Positions 6,531 through 9,915 of a DNA stretch of 9,915 nt are shown here, piece after piece; the first letter of the stretch is position 1; the number at the start of each line of letters is the position of its first letter. The notes under the pieces are model-generated. The model was not told the origin of the DNA and ran no database searches. It was given only the letters and a program-made list of their open reading frames with translations. The DNA is from Candidatus Zixiibacteriota bacterium (lineage in GTDB: Bacteria; Zixibacteria; MSB-5A5; GN15; FEB-12): positions 1-9,915 of the forward strand of contig JACZYS010000046.1 in NCBI GenBank assembly GCA_022570975.1, in the 5' to 3' direction. Both the position numbers and the translations under genes were made by a program.

Positions 6531-6542
6531 GAGGAAATGATG
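6530..6542 (+). promoter_or_regulatory. rny ribosome binding site and start choice
   Basis: GGAGG at 6530-6534 lies five bases before ATG 6540-6542 and two bases before the adjacent ATG 6537. The five-base spacing favours 6540. The in-frame GTG at 6498 has no ribosome binding site and would add 14 polar residues before the membrane anchor. Confidence 0.75.
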
Positions 6543-8108
6543 GGAGAAAATCTCATATATATTGCAGCCTCAGGGCTTATAATTGGAATCATTTCATTTT
6601 TCATAGCCAAATCACTGGCCAAAAAAGCAGCTTCTAAAGAGGTTGAAGACGCATCCGAAAAGGCAAAGCAGCTTATCTCCGATGCCGAAAACAGAGCTGC
6701 AATAAAATCAAAAGAAGCCTTCTTAGAAGCAAAAGAAGAGCGGCTCAAGCTAAAAAGCGAATTTGAAGTCGAAACCGAGGCAACCAGAAAAGAATTAGAC
6801 TCACTTGACAGAAATTTGAAAGATGAGGAGAGAACCCTCAATAAAAAGATTGAGTTAGTCGAGTCCAGAGAAAAAGATGTCCGCTCAAGCGAAGATAACC
6901 TCCACGCCAGAGAAAAAGGGGTGGAAATTAGAGAAAATGAACTGAAAGATATTATTGCAACACAGAACGATAAACTTCAAAAAATAGCTCAGATGTCTCC
7001 GGAAGAAGCAAAAAAGCAGCTGATGGAAAACATGATTGGGGAAGCCAGAATAGAAGCCGCATCTCATATCAAAGAAATTAGAGACCAGGCCGAAAGAGAT
7101 GCCAACAAAGAAGCCAAAGAAATTATTACTCTGGCCATAAACAGATGTGCCTCTGACCACGCGGTGGAAACCACAGTTTCCGTTGTAAATCTTCCCGGTG
7201 ATGAGATGAAGGGAAGAATAATCGGCCGCGAAGGCCGCAATATCCGTTCTTTTGAAACAGCAACCGGTGTTGACGTTATTGTTGATGACACTCCCGAAGC
7301 GGTAATTTTATCGGGTTTTGATCCGGTTCGCCGCGAGGTTGCCCGTATAGCGCTCGAAAAACTGATAACTGATGGACGAATCCACCCGACAAGAATCGAG
7401 GAGGTGGTTGAAAAAGCCAGAGAAGAGATCGAAGTTATTATTCAGGAGGCCGGAGAGCAGGCTTGTTTTGACCTTGGTATTCACGGCCTCAATAGAGATT
7501 TGATTAATATGCTCGGTAAATTAAAATACCGTACCTCTTACGGGCAAAATGTCTTGGAGCATTCAAAAGAAGTTTCCATGCTTTGCGGTCTGATGGCTGC
7601 CGAACTTGGTCTCGATGATGCCATGGCCAAAAGATGTGCCCTGCTTCATGATATTGGAAAAGCTATCGACAGAGAGACCGAAGGAACCCATACCCAAATA
7701 GGTGCTGATTTCCTCAGGAGGGTGCATGAGCATGAAAATGTTATCAATGCCGCAGAATCTCATCATAACGATGTTCCCATGATTAGCCCGTATTCGGTTT
7801 TGGTTCAGGCGGCTGACTCAATTTCAGGAGCTCGCCCGGGAGCCAGAAGAGAATCGCTTGAGTCATATATTAAACGTCTGACCAAGCTCGAAGAGATTGC
7901 AGATAGTTTCAAAGGAGTCTCCAAAGCGTACGCCATTCAGGCTGGTAGAGAAATAAGAGTGATTGTTGAGAACGATAAAATTGATGATCTGGCCAGTACA
8001 ATTTTGGCCGCTGACATAGCCGAAAAAATCGAGGCAGATATGCAGTATCCCGGTCAGATTAAAGTGACTGTAATAAGAGAAACCAGGTCAACTGAATATG
8101 CAAAATAG
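6540..8108 (+). CDS. rny: Ribonuclease Y, membrane-anchored endoribonuclease
   Basis: Endonuclease that starts mRNA decay, anchored at the inner face of the cytoplasmic membrane. From ATG 6540 it has 522 residues, close to the 520 of B. subtilis RNase Y. One N-terminal membrane helix (about 4-26: LIYIAASGLIIGIISFFIAK) is followed by a long charged coiled coil to about residue 180. The KH RNA-binding domain has GRIIGREGRNIR at 225-236. The HD metal-dependent domain has the H370-D371 pair in LLHDIGKAID and the later histidine run in ESHHNDV. The family C-terminus is present (AADIAEKIEADMQYPGQIKV). It follows zapA after 103 bases, and ymdB comes next, the same adjacency as in B. subtilis. No catalytic motif is missing. 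The coiled-coil part is lysine/glutamate-rich, normal for the family. Confidence 0.97.
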   Translation: MGENLIYIAASGLIIGIISFFIAKSLAKKAASKEVEDASEKAKQLISDAENRAAIKSKEAFLEAKEERLKLKSEFEVETEATRKELDSLDRNLKDEERTLNKKIELVESREKDVRSSEDNLHAREKGVEIRENELKDIIATQNDKLQKIAQMSPEEAKKQLMENMIGEARIEAASHIKEIRDQAERDANKEAKEIITLAINRCASDHAVETTVSVVNLPGDEMKGRIIGREGRNIRSFETATGVDVIVDDTPEAVILSGFDPVRREVARIALEKLITDGRIHPTRIEEVVEKAREEIEVIIQEAGEQACFDLGIHGLNRDLINMLGKLKYRTSYGQNVLEHSKEVSMLCGLMAAELGLDDAMAKRCALLHDIGKAIDRETEGTHTQIGADFLRRVHEHENVINAAESHHNDVPMISPYSVLVQAADSISGARPGARRESLESYIKRLTKLEEIADSFKGVSKAYAIQAGREIRVIVENDKIDDLASTILAADIAEKIEADMQYPGQIKVTVIRETRSTEYAK

Positions 8109-8132
8109 AGCCTGTTGAAAATATAAACGGCC

Positions 8133-8161
8133 TTGCCATCAAAAGATAATTTTGTTATTCT
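8133..8161 (+). promoter_or_regulatory. Candidate promoter upstream of ymdB
   Basis: TTGCCA (8133-8138, five of six to consensus) and TATTCT (8156-8161, four of six) are 17 bases apart in the 136-base gap between rny and ymdB. The -10 is weak, and such matches arise by chance in AT-rich DNA; it may give ymdB-folD extra transcription. Confidence 0.3.
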
Positions 8162-8175
8162 CATAAAATAACAGA
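8151..8175. repeat. AT-rich hairpin in the rny-ymdB gap
   Basis: TGTTATT (8153-8159) pairs with AATAACA (8167-8173) over a seven-base loop; a further T-G and T-A pair extend it to nine. No U-run follows, so it is not a standard terminator, but it may protect the rny 3' end or structure the message. Confidence 0.45.
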
Positions 8176-8193
8176 TTTGAAGAAAAGTCGAAT

Positions 8194-8229
8194 AGGCGGC
8201 ATCGGCTTTTTCATATTTTGCGGCCGCCT
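8194..8229. repeat. GC-rich inverted repeat in the ymdB leader
   Basis: AGGCGGC (8194-8200) is perfectly complementary to GCCGCCT (8223-8229) across a 22-base loop. It ends 15 bases before the ymdB start, so a hairpin in the RNA would sit next to the ribosome binding region. No T-run follows it. Its GC content stands out from the AT-rich surroundings. Confidence 0.5.
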
Positions 8230-8244
8230 TAGAAAGTTTCATAA

Positions 8245-9069
8245 ATGTCTTTAATGACAGTTTTGTTTGTCGCTGATATTTGCGGGAAAGTAGGCAGACA
8301 GGCAGCTTCATTCATTATTAAATCTCTAAAAGAAGAACATAACATTGACTATGTTATTGCCAATATTGAAAATGCCGCCGGTGGGTTTGGGGTAACGCCA
8401 GAGATGTCCAGAAAGGCGTTTGGATATGGTATTAATGTCCAGACCTCGGGAAACCATATCTGGGACAGGTATGAAATAATTCAGTACATACAAAAAGAAC
8501 CGCGCCTTCTCAGGCCAAATAATTATCCATCGGGCGTTCCCGGCAACGGAACTTATCTGGATATTGTGGGAGATAAAAAAGTCGCCACCATTAATGTTAT
8601 GGGAAGAGCCTTTTTAAAAGATATCGACTGCCCCTTTGAGTCGGCCTTTAAAGCCGTTGAACGATTGCGAAGCGAAACCAAAATCATCATTGTTGATATG
8701 CACGCTGAAGCAACTGCTGAGAAACAGGCGATGCTCTATTATCTCGATGGAAAAATTTCAGCCCTAATAGGCACCCATACCCATGTTCAAACAGCCGATG
8801 AAACAATTACGGAAAAAGGAACTGCATTTATCTCCGATGTCGGCATGACCGGCCCTCATGATTCCGTTATTGGCATGGAAAAAGATCCGTCGCTGGCACG
8901 GTTTTTAACCGGAATGCCAAAAAGAATGTCAACTGCTTCCGGCGATATCAAACTCTCAGGAGTCTTGCTCAAGATAGATGACAGCTCGGGCATCTGTGAA
9001 AGTATTGAGAGATTAAAAATTGATTTTGACCCTGGAAATCTGCCTGTATCAAACAATCATGAGGAATAA
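8245..9069 (+). CDS. ymdB: YmdB-family metallophosphoesterase (TIGR00282 type)
   Basis: Cytoplasmic di-metal phosphoesterase; B. subtilis YmdB hydrolyses 2',3'-cyclic nucleotides in vitro and affects biofilm and motility decisions. The 274 residues are near the family length of about 265. All metal ligands and active-site residues known for B. subtilis YmdB (D8, E39, N40, N67, H150, H175, H177) are found with a constant offset of three: D11, E42-N43 in IENAAGG, N70 in SGNHIWD, H153 in DMHAEATAEK, and H178 and H180 in GTHTHVQTAD. MTGPHDSVIG is also typical. ATG 8245 was chosen; ATG 8254 (residue 4) would give a length closer to YmdB and cannot be excluded. Only a weak AGAAAG precedes it. Its position directly after rny, as in Bacillus, suggests a role linked to RNA turnover products. 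It ends 15 bases before folD. Confidence 0.94.
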   Translation: MSLMTVLFVADICGKVGRQAASFIIKSLKEEHNIDYVIANIENAAGGFGVTPEMSRKAFGYGINVQTSGNHIWDRYEIIQYIQKEPRLLRPNNYPSGVPGNGTYLDIVGDKKVATINVMGRAFLKDIDCPFESAFKAVERLRSETKIIIVDMHAEATAEKQAMLYYLDGKISALIGTHTHVQTADETITEKGTAFISDVGMTGPHDSVIGMEKDPSLARFLTGMPKRMSTASGDIKLSGVLLKIDDSSGICESIERLKIDFDPGNLPVSNNHEE

Positions 9070-9072
9070 TAA

Positions 9073-9087
9073 GAGGGACAACTGTTG
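9073..9087 (+). promoter_or_regulatory. folD ribosome binding site and TTG start
   Basis: GAGGG (9073-9077) lies seven bases before TTG 9085-9087. The frame from this TTG gives the normal FolD N-terminus (ATIIDGKEVS); no ATG is in frame nearby. Confidence 0.8.
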
Positions 9088-9915
9088 AGCGCGACTATTA
9101 TTGATGGCAAAGAAGTTTCTAAAGCAGTTCGCAATGCTCTCAAGGGAAGAATTGCCGCTCTCAAAGAGAAAGGTATAACTCCCGGTCTGGCCGCTGTTAT
9201 TGTCGGAACTGACCCGGCCTCGGCAACTTATGTAAAAAGCAAAGCCAGAGCCTGTGAACGGTTGAAACTCTACAGTCAAGTAATTACCAGAGATGAAAAC
9301 TTATCTGAGTCAGAGCTAATAGATTTGGTAAAATCTCTAAACGCCAATGAAAAAATTCACGGTATCCTGGTCCAGTCACCGCTCCCGTCTCATATTGATG
9401 AACTGTCGGTAACTCTGGCTATAGACCCGAAAAAAGATGTCGATGGATTCCACCCGTATAATGTCGGTCTGATGCTAATTGGGCGAGACACTCTGCTTCC
9501 CTGCACCCCCAATGGAATTCTTAAACTCCTTGAGCATTATGAAATCTCACCCTCCTCAAAAGAGGTAGTAGTTGTCGGGAGGTCAAATATTGTTGGCAAA
9601 CCAATGGCTGCCCTGTTGATTCAAAAAGGAAAAAACAGAGATGCAACCGTCACCATTGCCCATTCCAGAACAAAAAATTTAAGTGAAGTTACCAATAGAG
9701 CCGACATAATTATTGCCGCCACCGGACGACCGTCAACTATCACTTCCGATATGGTTAAAGATGGTGCCGTGGTCATTGATGTAGGTGTTAACAGAATCGA
9801 CGACCCGACAACCGAAAAAGGGTACCGGCTCATAGGTGATGTTGATTTTGAGGCGGTCAAAGAAAAAGCCTCTTTCATAACCCCGGTTCCCGGTGGAGTT
9901 GGCCCAATGAAAATT
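9085..9915 (+). CDS. folD: Bifunctional methylenetetrahydrofolate dehydrogenase / methenyltetrahydrofolate cyclohydrolase, 3' end outside window
   Basis: Interconverts 5,10-methylene-THF, 5,10-methenyl-THF and 10-formyl-THF, supplying one-carbon units for purines and formyl-Met-tRNA. The visible part is 277 residues, and the frame is still open at 9915. Family size is about 285-300, so only a short C-terminal piece is missing. The catalytic Tyr-Lys pair is Y49 and K53 in ATYVKSKARACE; D120 lies in the KDVDGFHPYNVG motif; QSPLP is present. The NAD(P)-binding fold has VVVGRSNIVGKP at 162-173 and HSRT; the C-terminal PVPGGVGPM signature is reached just before the edge. It starts with TTG, an infrequent start, behind a good GAGGG site, and follows ymdB after 15 bases, so it is probably cotranscribed with it. 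The link to rny/ymdB is one of position only. Confidence 0.96.
   Translation, partial: MSATIIDGKEVSKAVRNALKGRIAALKEKGITPGLAAVIVGTDPASATYVKSKARACERLKLYSQVITRDENLSESELIDLVKSLNANEKIHGILVQSPLPSHIDELSVTLAIDPKKDVDGFHPYNVGLMLIGRDTLLPCTPNGILKLLEHYEISPSSKEVVVVGRSNIVGKPMAALLIQKGKNRDATVTIAHSRTKNLSEVTNRADIIIAATGRPSTITSDMVKDGAVVIDVGVNRIDDPTTEKGYRLIGDVDFEAVKEKASFITPVPGGVGPMKI

Noticed and set aside
6437..6539. 6S RNA gene next to zapA
   Set aside because: In E. coli the 6S RNA gene follows zapA, so the gap was checked. It is only 103 bases, too short for the usual ~180, and shows no long rod-like pairing.
6498..6539. Longer rny from GTG 6498
   Set aside because: It lacks a ribosome binding site and puts a polar stretch before the membrane helix; GGAGG and ATG 6540 give the normal family length.
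6507..6540. Promoter from TTGACT at 6507-6512
   Set aside because: No TATAAT-like element lies 16-19 bases downstream; that region is the rny ribosome binding site and start.
8054..8311. Minus-strand ORF of 85 codons covering the rny-ymdB gap
   Set aside because: It overlaps the ends of two secure genes, has no recognisable family pattern, and its alanine-rich stretch simply reads the GC-rich repeat.

Overview
This is an ordinary-looking bacterial housekeeping block, entirely on the + strand and densely packed. In order it holds: the C-terminal part of thrS (threonyl-tRNA synthetase), infC (IF3), rpmI (L35), rplT (L20), pheS and pheT (phenylalanyl-tRNA synthetase alpha and beta), a small ZapB-like coiled-coil gene, zapA, rny (RNase Y), a ymdB-family metallophosphoesterase, and folD (running off the right edge). 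No mobile element, CRISPR array, tRNA or rRNA gene was seen. No stretch longer than about 140 bases lacks a gene.

Organism. The genes are bacterial. Most of the window has moderate to low GC, with AGA-rich arginine use and frequent AAA/GAA codons. thrS-infC-rpmI-rplT-pheST is a widespread bacterial order. Its continuation into zapA, rny, ymdB and folD suggests an uncultured lineage, possibly of the FCB group (for example Zixibacteria-like), but that is a weak inference from gene order and not a placement.

Layout. Positions 2-5796 form the translation block; the gaps are 2 to 33 bases, and thrS through the ZapB-like gene can be read as one polycistron. infC is best started at an ATA codon behind a perfect AGGAGG, in keeping with the non-canonical start known for IF3 autoregulation. 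After the ZapB-like gene (ends 6041) there is a well-formed sigma70-type promoter (TTGACG, 18 bases, TATAAT), so zapA-rny-ymdB-folD probably forms a second transcription unit. Two further leaders, before rny (about 100 bases) and before ymdB (136 bases), contain short inverted repeats. rny is best started at ATG 6540, and folD at TTG 9085.

Most unusual feature. The first ~210-250 bases, inside thrS, have GC near 65% and about 90% G/C at third codon positions. The same reading frame then drops abruptly to about 35% GC and 30% GC3. The switch falls on the segment encoding the highly conserved KPMNCPFH motif. This looks like a chimeric assembly joined at a conserved k-mer, or less likely a real recombination inside thrS. 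The first ~225 bases should not be trusted as belonging to this genome until read coverage is checked.

How the genes work together. The first unit makes components of translation: two aminoacyl-tRNA synthetases, an initiation factor and two 50S proteins. The second combines Z-ring assembly (ZapA, perhaps with the ZapB-like protein), mRNA turnover (RNase Y with its usual neighbour YmdB) and one-carbon folate metabolism (FolD). I did not find a convincing new biological system here; the findings concern start codons, leader structures, the composition break and one poorly characterised coiled-coil gene.
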